A DNA stretch of 64,000 nt from Erythrobacteraceae bacterium CCH12-C2 (GTDB taxonomy: Bacteria > Pseudomonadota > Alphaproteobacteria > Sphingomonadales > Sphingomonadaceae): contig LSKF01000094.1 of the NCBI GenBank assembly GCA_001556995.1, forward strand, positions 57,761-121,760, written 5' to 3'. Position numbers and translations under genes: made by a program. Under the pieces are notes generated by a model. The model made no database searches, had not been told where the DNA came from, and saw only the letters and a list, made by a program, of their open reading frames with translations. Positions 8,316 to 17,922 of the stretch are shown piece after piece. Within the stretch, counting starts at the first letter, position 1, and every line of letters starts with the position of its first letter.

Positions 8316-11300
8316 ATGAGACGATTTGGGGCGTTGTTTGCGGGCGTGTGCGCTTTGGCCGTGGTGCCTGCGGCAGCCGAAGAAGGCTTCTATCAATTCC
8401 CGGCCGCGCGGGGGGACGTGTTGGTCTTCGCCAGTGAGGGCGACCTGTGGCGCACCGGACGCGGCGGTGGCAGCGCCGTCCGCCTCACCAATCATCCGGC
8501 CGAAGAAAGCGAAGTCCACATCTCGCCAGATGGCACGATGGTCGCCTTCAGCGCGAGCTATGACAGCGAGCGTGATGTCTATGTGATGCCGGTTGCGGGT
8601 GGCACGCCGCGACGCCTGACGTTCGAAGGCGGCTTCGTCCAGACCATCGGCTGGACCCCGGATGGCCGGGTGATCTTCGCCTCGCGCCTTGCCGGCGCCG
8701 GGCAGGGCGAGGTGCTTTACACCGTATCCTCTCAGGGCGGGGAGGCGACGCCGATCCCGCTGTGGCGTGCCACGGACGCGACCTTCGGCAGCGACGGACG
8801 CACGATGTTCTTCTCCCGCCGCGGTCTCTACGCCCGCGCCCGCGACAATGCCGTGCTTTATCGCGGCGGTGGGATGGACCAATTGTGGCGCTGGACGATG
8901 GGATCGGACACCGAGGCCGAGCGCTTGCTGGCCGATTTCGGCGCGCCGATCCGCCATCCGATGGCTGCGGGCGGCCGCATCTGGTTCCTGTCTGACAAGA
9001 GTGGCAAGGACGCCTTGTGGTCGGTCGCGGAGGACGGGAGCGATGTGCGGCAGGTTTCGCCCGACTTGCCATTTCCAGTGCTCCAGGCGAGCGTCGATGG
9101 CGGTGCGGCGTTCCTTCAGAACGGGGCCGATCTCCATGTCGTTGATCTGGCGACCGGCATCGTGCGAAAGCTGTCCATCGACCTCGTCACCGACCGCGAG
9201 CAAACCCGCGCCCGCGCGCTGAGTGAACCGCTCAAGCAGCTCGAGGCGGCGCGCATCTCGCCGACCGGCGGAACGGCTGCGATCACCGCGCGCGGACGGG
9301 TTGCGCTCGCTGCGCCCAAGCAGCTGCGCCGCGTTGAGTTTGCCGTGCCAATGGCTGCGCGCGCGCGGCAGGCGGTGCTGGGTCCGAAGGACGGCAAGGC
9401 CTTCATGATCCTCGACCAGGGAGATCGCGGCGACATTTTTTCCATGGCGGCCGACGGGACAGGCGCGCCGACCGCCGTCACCAAAGGCTATGACGCCCAC
9501 ATCTGGTCCTTCGCGGTGGCGCCCGACGGAAAAGCGCTGGTGGTGTGGGACAAGCAAGCGCGGCTCCAGAAGGTCGACATCGCCACCGGTCGCATCACCC
9601 TTCTTGCGAAAAACACGACCGGCGAAGATGCCCCATTCGGCGACCTCGCCTTCTCACCCGACGGCACAATGATCGCCTATGCCGAAGTCTCTCCGGCCAA
9701 TGGTGGGAACACCTCGGACATTTACGTCCAGAATTTGGCGACTGGCGAGCGGGTGAAGGCGACCTCAAGCAAGTACAATAGCTATGCCCCCGCCTTTGCC
9801 CATGACGGGGCATGGCTCTATTTCATCTCCGACCGCAACTTCGTTCCCAAGCCGGGCAGCCCCTGGGGTGACCGCAACATGGGGGTCGGCTTCCTCGACC
9901 GCGGCGAAATCTACGCCCTCCAGCTCGATCCCAAGGCTAAGTTCCGGTTCCGCGAAGACAACGAGCTTACAAGAAGCGGTGATGAACGCGAGTCAGAGGC
10001 TGGCGAGGCAGAAGACGAGAAAGGCGAGGATAAGGCGAAGGACGAAGACGAGAAGGCAAAAACGGACGCTAAGTCTGCGAACATGGTTTTGGCTGGACTC
10101 GCCGAGCGCCTTTACAAGGTTCCCGCCAAGCCCGGTGTCGGTGGTCAGCTCTTCGCCAACGAGAAGTTCCTCTACACGCGCCGCGACGAGGACGTGGTCG
10201 CGATCGCCATCGACAAGAGCGATGCGAAGGAGGAGGTCTTCGCCAAAGGCGCGCTTGACTTTGCGCTCGCTGCTGACGGCAAGTCCGCGCTGGTCGTCAC
10301 CGGTCCGCCGGCCAAGCCGGTGCTGGCGCTGGTTCCCGCCGAAGCCAAGATGCCCGACAAGCTCGCCCCGCACCTGCTCCGGCTCGACGATTGGCGGCTG
10401 ATCGTCGATCCCAAGGCCGAATGGCGACAGATGTTTGTCGATGCGTGGCGGCTTCACCGCGATTTCGCCTATGATCCGGCCTTGCGCGGGGTCGACTGGA
10501 ACGCGGTCCGGCAGACACACGAACCGATGCTCGACCGGATCGGCCACCGCGCCGAGCTTAACGCGATCCTCGGTCTGATGGCCGCGCAGCTCGGCATTCT
10601 CCACAGTCAGGTGCGTCCCGGAGATCTGCCGGGCGACAGCGAGAACCCCGACATGGCGTTTCTGGGGGCGAGCTATACCCCGGTTGCGCAGGGCCTGCGC
10701 ATCGATCGCATCCTGCGTTCCGAGGATGATCTTGTGTCGCTGCGACCGCCGTTGCGTCGTCCCGGCGTCGACGTGCGCGAAGGCGACGTGATCCGCATGG
10801 TCGATGGCCGCGGCGTCGCCTCGCTTGCCGATCTGCAGCTCGCGTTGGCGGGCAAGGCGGGGCAGCAGGTCCGGCTCGATCTCACGCGGGGCACGGGCAA
10901 GGTGAGCACCATCGTCGAGCCGATGACCCTTCAGGGTCTCCAGACGGCCAGTTACCTCGATCATGTCGAGGCCAAGCGCGCCGCCACCGCACAGCTTTCG
11001 GGCGGACAGATCGGCTATATCAGCCTGCGCTCAATGGGTCCGGAGGATGCCGCCAGCTTCGCACGCGACTGGTTCCCGCAGCTGGGCAAGCCGGGACTGA
11101 TCATCGACGTTCGCAACAACAACGGTGGCAACATCGACAGCATCATTGTCGCCATGCTGATGCGCCGTGCCTGGGCCTTCTGGGCGAAGCCCGACGGCAC
11201 CGGCATCGCCACCACCAATATGCAGAATGCCTATCGCGGCCACGTCGCAGTGCTGATCGACGAACGCACCTATTCCGACGGTGAGACCTTTGCAGGCGCG

Positions 11301-11648
11301 GTCAAGGCGCTGGGGCTTGCACCCTTGGTGGGGCAACGCACGGCCGGGGCAGGCATCTGGCTATCGGATCGCAACCGCCTTGCTGACAATGGCGGGGTGC
11401 GGATTGCTGAAAACCCGCAATACAGCATCGACGGACGCTGGATCGTCGAGGGCTACGGCGTCTCGCCTGATTACGAGGTCGACAATCCGCCGCTTGCCAG
11501 CTTCAAGGGTGACGATGCGCAATTGCGCGCGGCCGTGACCTTGCTGGAGGACAAGATCGCGCGCAATCCGGTGCCCGCGCTGGTGCCCCAGCCCTTGCCG
11601 GGGCTTGGCACACCGGGGGGCGACGTCTTCCCGCTTCCACAGAGGTGA
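8316..11648 (+). CDS. Tricorn-like S41 family peptidase, exported
   Basis: A 1110-residue exported protein with a signal peptide (MRRFGALFAGVCALAVVPA). Residues about 25-690 are two beta-propellers of PD40/TolB-like blades (for example HISPDGTMVAFSA). A highly charged Lys/Glu/Asp stretch (about 560-590) interrupts the second one. Then come a C1-type helical domain with HRDFAYDPALRGVDW (His near 712), a PDZ domain (about 780-870), and a C-terminal S41 core with NNNGGNIDS and YSDGETFAGAV, whose Ser (about 987) is the tricorn nucleophile. Tricorn-type enzymes trim oligopeptides. It precedes the 5-oxoproline operon, fitting peptide scavenging in the periplasm. Confidence 0.92.
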   Translation: MRRFGALFAGVCALAVVPAAAEEGFYQFPAARGDVLVFASEGDLWRTGRGGGSAVRLTNHPAEESEVHISPDGTMVAFSASYDSERDVYVMPVAGGTPRRLTFEGGFVQTIGWTPDGRVIFASRLAGAGQGEVLYTVSSQGGEATPIPLWRATDATFGSDGRTMFFSRRGLYARARDNAVLYRGGGMDQLWRWTMGSDTEAERLLADFGAPIRHPMAAGGRIWFLSDKSGKDALWSVAEDGSDVRQVSPDLPFPVLQASVDGGAAFLQNGADLHVVDLATGIVRKLSIDLVTDREQTRARALSEPLKQLEAARISPTGGTAAITARGRVALAAPKQLRRVEFAVPMAARARQAVLGPKDGKAFMILDQGDRGDIFSMAADGTGAPTAVTKGYDAHIWSFAVAPDGKALVVWDKQARLQKVDIATGRITLLAKNTTGEDAPFGDLAFSPDGTMIAYAEVSPANGGNTSDIYVQNLATGERVKATSSKYNSYAPAFAHDGAWLYFISDRNFVPKPGSPWGDRNMGVGFLDRGEIYALQLDPKAKFRFREDNELTRSGDERESEAGEAEDEKGEDKAKDEDEKAKTDAKSANMVLAGLAERLYKVPAKPGVGGQLFANEKFLYTRRDEDVVAIAIDKSDAKEEVFAKGALDFALAADGKSALVVTGPPAKPVLALVPAEAKMPDKLAPHLLRLDDWRLIVDPKAEWRQMFVDAWRLHRDFAYDPALRGVDWNAVRQTHEPMLDRIGHRAELNAILGLMAAQLGILHSQVRPGDLPGDSENPDMAFLGASYTPVAQGLRIDRILRSEDDLVSLRPPLRRPGVDVREGDVIRMVDGRGVASLADLQLALAGKAGQQVRLDLTRGTGKVSTIVEPMTLQGLQTASYLDHVEAKRAATAQLSGGQIGYISLRSMGPEDAASFARDWFPQLGKPGLIIDVRNNNGGNIDSIIVAMLMRRAWAFWAKPDGTGIATTNMQNAYRGHVAVLIDERTYSDGETFAGAVKALGLAPLVGQRTAGAGIWLSDRNRLADNGGVRIAENPQYSIDGRWIVEGYGVSPDYEVDNPPLASFKGDDAQLRAAVTLLEDKIARNPVPALVPQPLPGLGTPGGDVFPLPQR

Positions 11649-11748
11649 CTGTTCGCTTGCAAAGGTGGACAGTCCCGAAACCCCGAGTCTGGACAGGGAT
11701 GCCGACACCTGCCTAGTCCGCAGGCCATGCTGGCGAGAGAGTAGCGGA

Positions 11749-14700
11749 ATGACAGCTTGGCGCTTTGCGGTCGATCGTGGCGGGACATTTACCGATGTCG
11801 TCGCCACGACCCCTGACGGGGCCCTCGTGACCGAAAAGCTGCTGTCACAGAACCCCGAGCATTATGCTGACGCCGCCAGCGAAGCCGTGCGGCGATTGAT
11901 GGCGCGGTATGGCGAGGGGCCGATTGCCGAACTCAGGATCGGCACGACCGTGGCGACCAATGCCTTGCTCGAACGCAAGGGGGAAAGGCTGGCCCTCGCG
12001 ATCACGCGCGGCTTTGGCGATGCGCTGCGGATCGCGACACAGGCGCGGCCCGAAATCTTTGCGCGTCACATTGTGCTGCCCGAGCAACTGCCAGCCCGGG
12101 TGGTCGAGATCGACGAGCGGGTCGGGGTGGATGGCACGATACTTAGGCAGCTTGACGAAGCGCAGGTCCGGAAGGCGTTTACAGCGCTCCGGGCTGAAGG
12201 CTTCGATGCCATCGCCATTATCCTCATGCACGGGTGGCAGCACCGTGATCATGAAGCGCGGGTTGCCGCCATCGCCCGCGAAATCGGCTTTGCGCAGGTC
12301 AGCGTCAGCCATGAGGTGGCACCGCTGATCCGGCTGGTCCCGCGCGGCGATACGACGGTGGTGGATGCCTACCTGTCGCCGGTGCTGCGGCGCTACACCG
12401 ATGCGCTGGAGGCGAGCCTCCCTGCAACCGGGAGCCTGCGCTTCATGCAGTCGAACGGCGGCCTTGCCGAAGTCGGCGCATTCCGTGGTAAGGATGCAAT
12501 CCTCTCCGGCCCGGCGGGCGGCGTGGTCGGGATGGTCGCGGCGAGCGCACCGCTGGGGCATACCCGGCTGATTGGCTTTGATATGGGCGGGACTAGCACC
12601 GATGTTACCCATTATGCCGGCGAATATGAACTGACCGGCGACAGCGTGATAGCAGGCGTGCGGGTCGCTGCCCCGATGATGCAGATCCACACGGTCGCGG
12701 CGGGTGGTGGGTCAATCTGCCGGTTCGATGGCGCGCGTTTCAGGGTCGGGCCGGAAAGCGCAGGCGCCGATCCCGGCCCCGCCTGCTATCGCAAGGGCGG
12801 GCCGCTGACCGTGACTGATTGCAACCTGTTTCTGGGCCGGATCGATCCGGCGTTCTTTCCCGCCGTGTTCGGGGCGGACGGCAGCGATCCACTTGATCCC
12901 GAAGCGGCGCGGGCGCGGCTGGAAGAGGTCGCAGCGATGCTGCCAGAGCCAAAGCCGCTGGAGGACATCGCCGAAGGTTTCCTTGCGATCGCAGTCGACA
13001 ACATGGCCAATGCCATCCGCAAGATCTCCGTCGCGCGCGGGCACGATGTGACGACCTATGCGCTTGCCTGCTTCGGCGGGGCGGGCGGGCAGCACGCCTG
13101 CAAGGTCGCCGATGCCCTGGGGATGGAAACGGTGCTGGTCCACCCGCTCGCGGGGATGCTCTCGGCCTATGGCATTGGTCTTGCCCCGGTAAAGGCAATC
13201 CGCGAAGTCAGCATTGTGCGCCCGCTGGGTGAGACTTTCGCCGCTGAACTGGCCGCGCTTGAGGCGCAGGCACGGCAGGATCTGCACGATCAGGGCATCG
13301 CTGCGGACGCGATCCGGATTGAGAGCCGCGCCAAGCTGCGCTTTGCGGGCAGTGACAGCCTGCTCGCCATTCCTTGCGCCGATCCGGCCGCCATGGATGC
13401 CGCCTTCCGCACACTGCACCGCCAGCGGTTCGGCTATTCCGACGCTGAAGCGGCCATCATCGTCGAGGCCCTGAGCGTCGAGGCCAGCGGGCAGGCGGGC
13501 GGCCTCGCAGCATCGGCGGCGCTGCCCGAAACTGTGGCTGAGGCCAACGGCCTCCTTCCCGGACCATGGAGGGTCCTGTCGCGCCGCGCCTTCCATGTCG
13601 GGGAGTGCGATGCCGGGCCGCTGCTCATTATCGATCCGGGTTCGACCACCGTGGTCGAGGATGGTTGGCAGGCGCGCCTTGCCGAGGAAGGAAGCCTGAT
13701 CCTCACCCGCACCATGCCGCTGGCGCGCGCACAGGCGGCAGGAACGGCGGTCGATCCGGTGCGGCTGGAGATCTTCAACAACCTGTTCATGGCCATCGCC
13801 GAGGAAATGGGCGTGGTGCTGCAATCCACCGCGACCTCGGTCAACATCAAGGAACGGCTGGATTTTTCCTGCGCCATCTTCGATGCCAGCGGGGCGCTGA
13901 TTGCCAATGCGCCGCACATTCCGGTGCATCTGGGCAGCATGGGCGACAGTATCGCGCGGGTGATCGAAGCCCGCGGGGCTGCGCGCGATGGCAGGGGGTT
14001 CCGCCGAGGCGATGCCTATGTGCTCAATGATCCCTATCGCGGCGGCACCCACTTGCCCGATATCACGGTGATCGTGCCCGTGTTCTATGGTGAGGCGAAC
14101 GGCGAGCCGGACGCCTTTGTCGCAGCGCGCGGGCACCATGCCGATATCGGCGGGATCGCGCCGGGCTCAATGCCGCCCGAAAGCCGCACCATCGCCGAAG
14201 AGGGTGTGTTGATCGACAACGCGCTGCTGGTGGACGAAGGGCTCTTCCTTGCAGCGGCGATGCACGAACGGCTCGGCTCGGGACCGTTCCCGGCGCGCAA
14301 TCCGGCGCGCAACCTGTCCGATCTGCGCGCCCAGCTTGCCGCCTGCACACGCGGAGCCGAACTGCTGTGCAGCGCCGCTGCGGAACACGGGGCACAGGTA
14401 TTGGCGGCCTATATGGATCACGTCATCGCCAATGCCGAGGAAAGCGTGCGGCGGTTGCTCGGACGCCTCGAAGACGGCAGCTTCGCCTATGACATGGACA
14501 ATGGCGCCTGCGTCAAGGTGGTCATCCGGATCGACCGGGCCGCGCGTTCTGCCGTGTTCGATTTCACTGGCACCAGCGATCAGCTTCCCGACAATTTCAA
14601 CGCCCCGCGCTCGATCACCCGGGCAGCCGCGCTTTATGTGCTGCGCACGCTGATCGATGATGCCATCCCGATGAATGATGGCTGCCTGCGCCCCGTGACG

Positions 14701-15303
14701 CTGATCGTGCCTGAAGGCTCGATGCTCAATCCGCGCCCCGGCGCGGCGGTTGTGGCGGGCAATGTCGAGACCAGCCAGGTCGTCACCGACGCGCTCTTCG
14801 CCGCAACCGGCATGCTGGCACCCTCGCAAGGGACCATGAACAACTTCACCTTCGGCAATGACCGCCATCAATATTACGAAACAATCTGTGGCGGATCAGG
14901 CGCTGGCCTTGACCACGACGGCACCAGCACGGTGCAAACCCACATGACCAACAGCCGCCTGACCGATCCCGAGATCCTCGAAACCCGATTGCCGGTGCGG
15001 CTTGAACGCTTTGCGATCCGGCGCGGGTCGGGCGGGGCGGGCAAGCACCATGGCGGCGACGGGGTGGAACGCTGCGTTACGTTTCTTGAGCCGATGCGCG
15101 CCAACATCCTTGCCAATCGCCGCCGGATTGCGCCGCGCGGCATTTGCGGCGGCGGCGATGCGCTGGCAGGTCGCAACTGGGTCGAACGGGCGGACGGCTT
15201 GATCGAGGAACTGAGCGCAACCGGATCGGCGCAGATGCAGCCCGGAGACCGTTTTGTGATCCTGACGCCCGGCGGCGGCGGTTTCGGAGAGGTATCGCAA
15301 TGA
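11749..15303 (+). CDS. ATP-dependent 5-oxoprolinase, fused HyuA-HyuB type
   Basis: A 1184-residue protein. Residues 1-660 are a hydantoinase-A/oxoprolinase ATPase half, with the phosphate-binding motifs DRGGTFTDV (about 7-15) and GFDMGGTSTDV (about 276). Residues from about 668 are the hydantoinase-B half (EIFNNLFMAIAEEMG, then NDPYRGGTHLPDI). The length and single-chain layout match the eukaryote-like OPLAH enzyme, which opens 5-oxo-L-proline to glutamate with ATP. ATG 11749 has GAGAGAG upstream. Its stop overlaps the DUF969 start (ATGA), and DUF969/DUF979 are the 5-oxoproline transporter subunits, which favours oxoprolinase over hydantoinase activity. Confidence 0.9.
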   Translation: MTAWRFAVDRGGTFTDVVATTPDGALVTEKLLSQNPEHYADAASEAVRRLMARYGEGPIAELRIGTTVATNALLERKGERLALAITRGFGDALRIATQARPEIFARHIVLPEQLPARVVEIDERVGVDGTILRQLDEAQVRKAFTALRAEGFDAIAIILMHGWQHRDHEARVAAIAREIGFAQVSVSHEVAPLIRLVPRGDTTVVDAYLSPVLRRYTDALEASLPATGSLRFMQSNGGLAEVGAFRGKDAILSGPAGGVVGMVAASAPLGHTRLIGFDMGGTSTDVTHYAGEYELTGDSVIAGVRVAAPMMQIHTVAAGGGSICRFDGARFRVGPESAGADPGPACYRKGGPLTVTDCNLFLGRIDPAFFPAVFGADGSDPLDPEAARARLEEVAAMLPEPKPLEDIAEGFLAIAVDNMANAIRKISVARGHDVTTYALACFGGAGGQHACKVADALGMETVLVHPLAGMLSAYGIGLAPVKAIREVSIVRPLGETFAAELAALEAQARQDLHDQGIAADAIRIESRAKLRFAGSDSLLAIPCADPAAMDAAFRTLHRQRFGYSDAEAAIIVEALSVEASGQAGGLAASAALPETVAEANGLLPGPWRVLSRRAFHVGECDAGPLLIIDPGSTTVVEDGWQARLAEEGSLILTRTMPLARAQAAGTAVDPVRLEIFNNLFMAIAEEMGVVLQSTATSVNIKERLDFSCAIFDASGALIANAPHIPVHLGSMGDSIARVIEARGAARDGRGFRRGDAYVLNDPYRGGTHLPDITVIVPVFYGEANGEPDAFVAARGHHADIGGIAPGSMPPESRTIAEEGVLIDNALLVDEGLFLAAAMHERLGSGPFPARNPARNLSDLRAQLAACTRGAELLCSAAAEHGAQVLAAYMDHVIANAEESVRRLLGRLEDGSFAYDMDNGACVKVVIRIDRAARSAVFDFTGTSDQLPDNFNAPRSITRAAALYVLRTLIDDAIPMNDGCLRPVTLIVPEGSMLNPRPGAAVVAGNVETSQVVTDALFAATGMLAPSQGTMNNFTFGNDRHQYYETICGGSGAGLDHDGTSTVQTHMTNSRLTDPEILETRLPVRLERFAIRRGSGGAGKHHGGDGVERCVTFLEPMRANILANRRRIAPRGICGGGDALAGRNWVERADGLIEELSATGSAQMQPGDRFVILTPGGGGFGEVSQ

Positions 15304-15971
15304 ACTATTGGCCGCTTTTGGGCATCGGCATTGTCGTTGTCGGCTTTGCCCTGCGCTTCAATCCACTGCTGGTGGTGGTCGGGGCGGCGCTCACCACTGG
15401 TGTGCTGGCCGGGCTCGATCTGGTCGCGGTGATCGAAGCGCTGGGCAAGGCGTTCAACGACAATCGTTACATCTCGGTCACGTGGATCATCCTGCCGGTG
15501 ATCGGCCTCCTCGAACGCTATGGATTGCAACAGCGGGCGCGGACCGTGATCGAGGGGTTGCGCGGGGCCACCATGGGCAAGCTGCTGGTCGCTTATCTCG
15601 CGTTCCGCCAAGTGACCTCGGCGCTGGGCATGAAAGATATCGGCGGCCATCCCCAAGCGGTCCGTCCGCTCATTGCGCCGATGGCGGAGGCGGCGGCGGT
15701 CAAGACCCATGGCGACTTGCCCGAGGAAGCGCGCGACGAGGTCAAGGCGATGGCCGCCGCGACCGACAATGTCGGGTTGTTCTTTGGCGAGGACATCTTC
15801 TTTGCCATCGCTTCGATCCTGCTGATCCAGGGCGTGTTCGAAAGTGCCGGCTACCCGCTTACCCCATTGCAGCTTTCGGTCTGGGCGATCCCGACCGCGA
15901 TTTGCGCTTTCCTGATCCATGGCGGCCGCATCCTCGCCTTCGACCGCCGCTTGGGGAGATCGCGCCAATGA
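15300..15971 (+). CDS. 5-oxoproline transporter, DUF969 subunit
   Basis: A 223-residue membrane protein with several hydrophobic segments, starting MNYWPLLGIGIVVVGFALRF and containing NRYISVTWIILPVIGLLERYG. This is the DUF969 family, which clusters with DUF979 and with pyroglutamate-processing enzymes. The start overlaps the oxoprolinase stop (ATGA), indicating translational coupling. Acts in the inner membrane together with the next gene product. The transport role comes from conserved genomic association with 5-oxoprolinase and is not deducible from motifs alone. Confidence 0.88.
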   Translation: MNYWPLLGIGIVVVGFALRFNPLLVVVGAALTTGVLAGLDLVAVIEALGKAFNDNRYISVTWIILPVIGLLERYGLQQRARTVIEGLRGATMGKLLVAYLAFRQVTSALGMKDIGGHPQAVRPLIAPMAEAAAVKTHGDLPEEARDEVKAMAAATDNVGLFFGEDIFFAIASILLIQGVFESAGYPLTPLQLSVWAIPTAICAFLIHGGRILAFDRRLGRSRQ

Positions 15972-16918
15972 TCACCTATGAATGGCTCTATGCGCTAGCG
16001 GGCGCGGCCTTTGCCCTTTGGGCATTGCTCAGTTTGCGCGACCGGCGTTGGGGCAATGCCGGGTTCTGGGCCCTGCTGTCGGCGAGCTTTCTGCTGGGCA
16101 GTCACGTCTCCGATCTCGTCAACGGGCTGATGGTGCTGGCGATGGTGGCGATTGCCGGGGTCGGTGGGCTCAAGCGCAGCGAGCCGCCGACCACCACGCC
16201 CGAGGAACGCCAAGTGCTTTCAGCGCGGCTCGGCAACCGCTTGTTCCTGCCCGCTCTGGTGGTGCCGCTGACAGCGGTCGCAGGCACGCTGCTCTACAAT
16301 TACACACCGTTCGGCGAGACAGGCCTGTTCGAAGCGCGGCGCGAAACGCTGATCCTGTTCGGCATTGGCGTCGTGGCGGCACTCGCGGCGGCGATGGTGT
16401 GGCTGCGCCCGCCGCTGCTCGCCCCGGCCGAGGAAGGGCGGCGCTTGCTCGATTCCATCGGATGGGCGGCGATCCTGCCCCAGATGCTGGCTGCACTGGG
16501 GGCAGTGTTCGCGCTGGCGGGTGTGGGCGAGATCATCGGCGGGCTGGCGGGCGGCATCATCCCGGAGGGCAGCGTTGTCCTGACGGTCGTCGTCTTCGCG
16601 CTGGGCATGGCCCTGTTCACGGTGATCATGGGTAACGCCTTTGCCGCCTTTCCGGTGATGGCCGCCGCCATCGGCATTCCGCTGCTGGTCGAGCAATATG
16701 GCGGCGATCCGGCGGTGATCGGGGCTGTCGGGATGCTCGCGGGGTTTTGCGGAACCCTGCTCACCCCGATGGCGGCCAACTTCAACATCGTTCCCGCCGC
16801 GCTGCTCGAACTCAAGGATCAGAACGGGGTGATCCGCCAACAGATCGGGACCGCACTTCCGCTGCTCATCTGCAATATCCTGATCATCTATGCAGGGGCG
16901 TTCCTCCTGTGGAACTGA
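15968..16918 (+). CDS. 5-oxoproline transporter, DUF979 subunit
   Basis: A 316-residue integral membrane protein with eight or more hydrophobic helices and the segment VIMGNAFAAFPVMAAAIG followed by LTPMAANFNIVPAALLEL, characteristic of DUF979. The start codon overlaps the DUF969 stop by 4 bases. The two membrane subunits probably form the uptake system that feeds the oxoprolinase encoded immediately upstream. Confidence 0.88.
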   Translation: MITYEWLYALAGAAFALWALLSLRDRRWGNAGFWALLSASFLLGSHVSDLVNGLMVLAMVAIAGVGGLKRSEPPTTTPEERQVLSARLGNRLFLPALVVPLTAVAGTLLYNYTPFGETGLFEARRETLILFGIGVVAALAAAMVWLRPPLLAPAEEGRRLLDSIGWAAILPQMLAALGAVFALAGVGEIIGGLAGGIIPEGSVVLTVVVFALGMALFTVIMGNAFAAFPVMAAAIGIPLLVEQYGGDPAVIGAVGMLAGFCGTLLTPMAANFNIVPAALLELKDQNGVIRQQIGTALPLLICNILIIYAGAFLLWN

Positions 16919-17904
16919 CCGAGGAGATCGCCCGCAATTTCGTAAGGATTGCGCTGGGTCACGTGGCGCGGCCCTATCCCTACAAGGATGACCATGTCTT
17001 CGAGAGCGACGAGGATGTCCGCCCCCCGCGCGTGGCTCATCCCGTCTTCTTTGGCAGCTACGACTGGCACAGCTGCGTTCACGGATGGTGGACCCTGCTG
17101 ACCCTGCGGCGACTGCACCCGAACATGCCCGAAGCAGCGGCAATCGAAGTGCTGGCCGAGGAGACCCTAACGCCGTCCAAGCTCGCGATCGAACTGGCTT
17201 ACCTCGACCGACCGACATCGCGCGGGTTTGAGCGGCCCTATGGATGGGGATGGCTGCTGTATCTCCATCTTGAAGCTGAGCGGCACGATGATCGCGCTTG
17301 GGCAGCGCGGCTCGAACCGCTGGCGCAGGCTTTCGCTGTGCGCCTTCGCGATTATCTCGCGATCCTGACCTACCCCATCACTGTCGGCACGCATTTCAAC
17401 ACGGCCTTTGCGCTGATCCTCGCACGGCGCTGGGCGCTGGGCCGGGATGAAACGCTGGTCGGACTGATCGACGCGTGGGCAGAGCGCGCCTTTGGCGAAC
17501 GCACGGATTATCGCGGCTGGGAGCCGGGGGGCGATGAATTTCTCTCCCCCGTTCTGACCGCCGCCCTGTTGCTGGCCGAGATCCGCCCCCAATCGTCCTT
17601 CGCACCGTGGTTCGACGCGCTGGTGATGGTCAATGGCTGGCTCGCCAATGAGTGCCGCCCGGTGACCGTGTCCGACCGAACCGACGGCAAGATCGCCCAT
17701 CTCGATGGTCTCAATCTCAGCCGCGCCTGGTGTCTGCGCGAGATTGCGGCGCGGCTGGATGATCAGGGCGCACGAACGGCACTGATGCAACGGGCAGACG
17801 CGCATCTTGAGGCCGCCCTGCCGCATGTTGCGGGCGATTACATGGGTGAGCACTGGCTTGCCAGCTTCGCCATGCTGGCTCTGCTTGCGCCGAAACGGGC
17901 CTAA
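16909..17904 (+). CDS. DUF2891 family protein
   Basis: About 331 residues, cytoplasmic, no signal peptide. GTG 16909 is chosen as the start; AGGGG precedes it and it overlaps the DUF979 stop by 10 bases. The sequence is rich in helices with conserved Trp/His motifs (FFGSYDWHSCVHGWWTL; GWGWLLYLHLEAE; VGTHFNTAFAL), giving an alpha/alpha-barrel impression. DUF2891 has no established function. Its tight coupling to the oxoproline transporter suggests a role in pyroglutamate or N-terminally blocked peptide use. Confidence 0.85.
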   Translation: MELTEEIARNFVRIALGHVARPYPYKDDHVFESDEDVRPPRVAHPVFFGSYDWHSCVHGWWTLLTLRRLHPNMPEAAAIEVLAEETLTPSKLAIELAYLDRPTSRGFERPYGWGWLLYLHLEAERHDDRAWAARLEPLAQAFAVRLRDYLAILTYPITVGTHFNTAFALILARRWALGRDETLVGLIDAWAERAFGERTDYRGWEPGGDEFLSPVLTAALLLAEIRPQSSFAPWFDALVMVNGWLANECRPVTVSDRTDGKIAHLDGLNLSRAWCLREIAARLDDQGARTALMQRADAHLEAALPHVAGDYMGEHWLASFAMLALLAPKRA

Positions 17905-17922
17905 CCCGCCGGCGCTAGCCAG

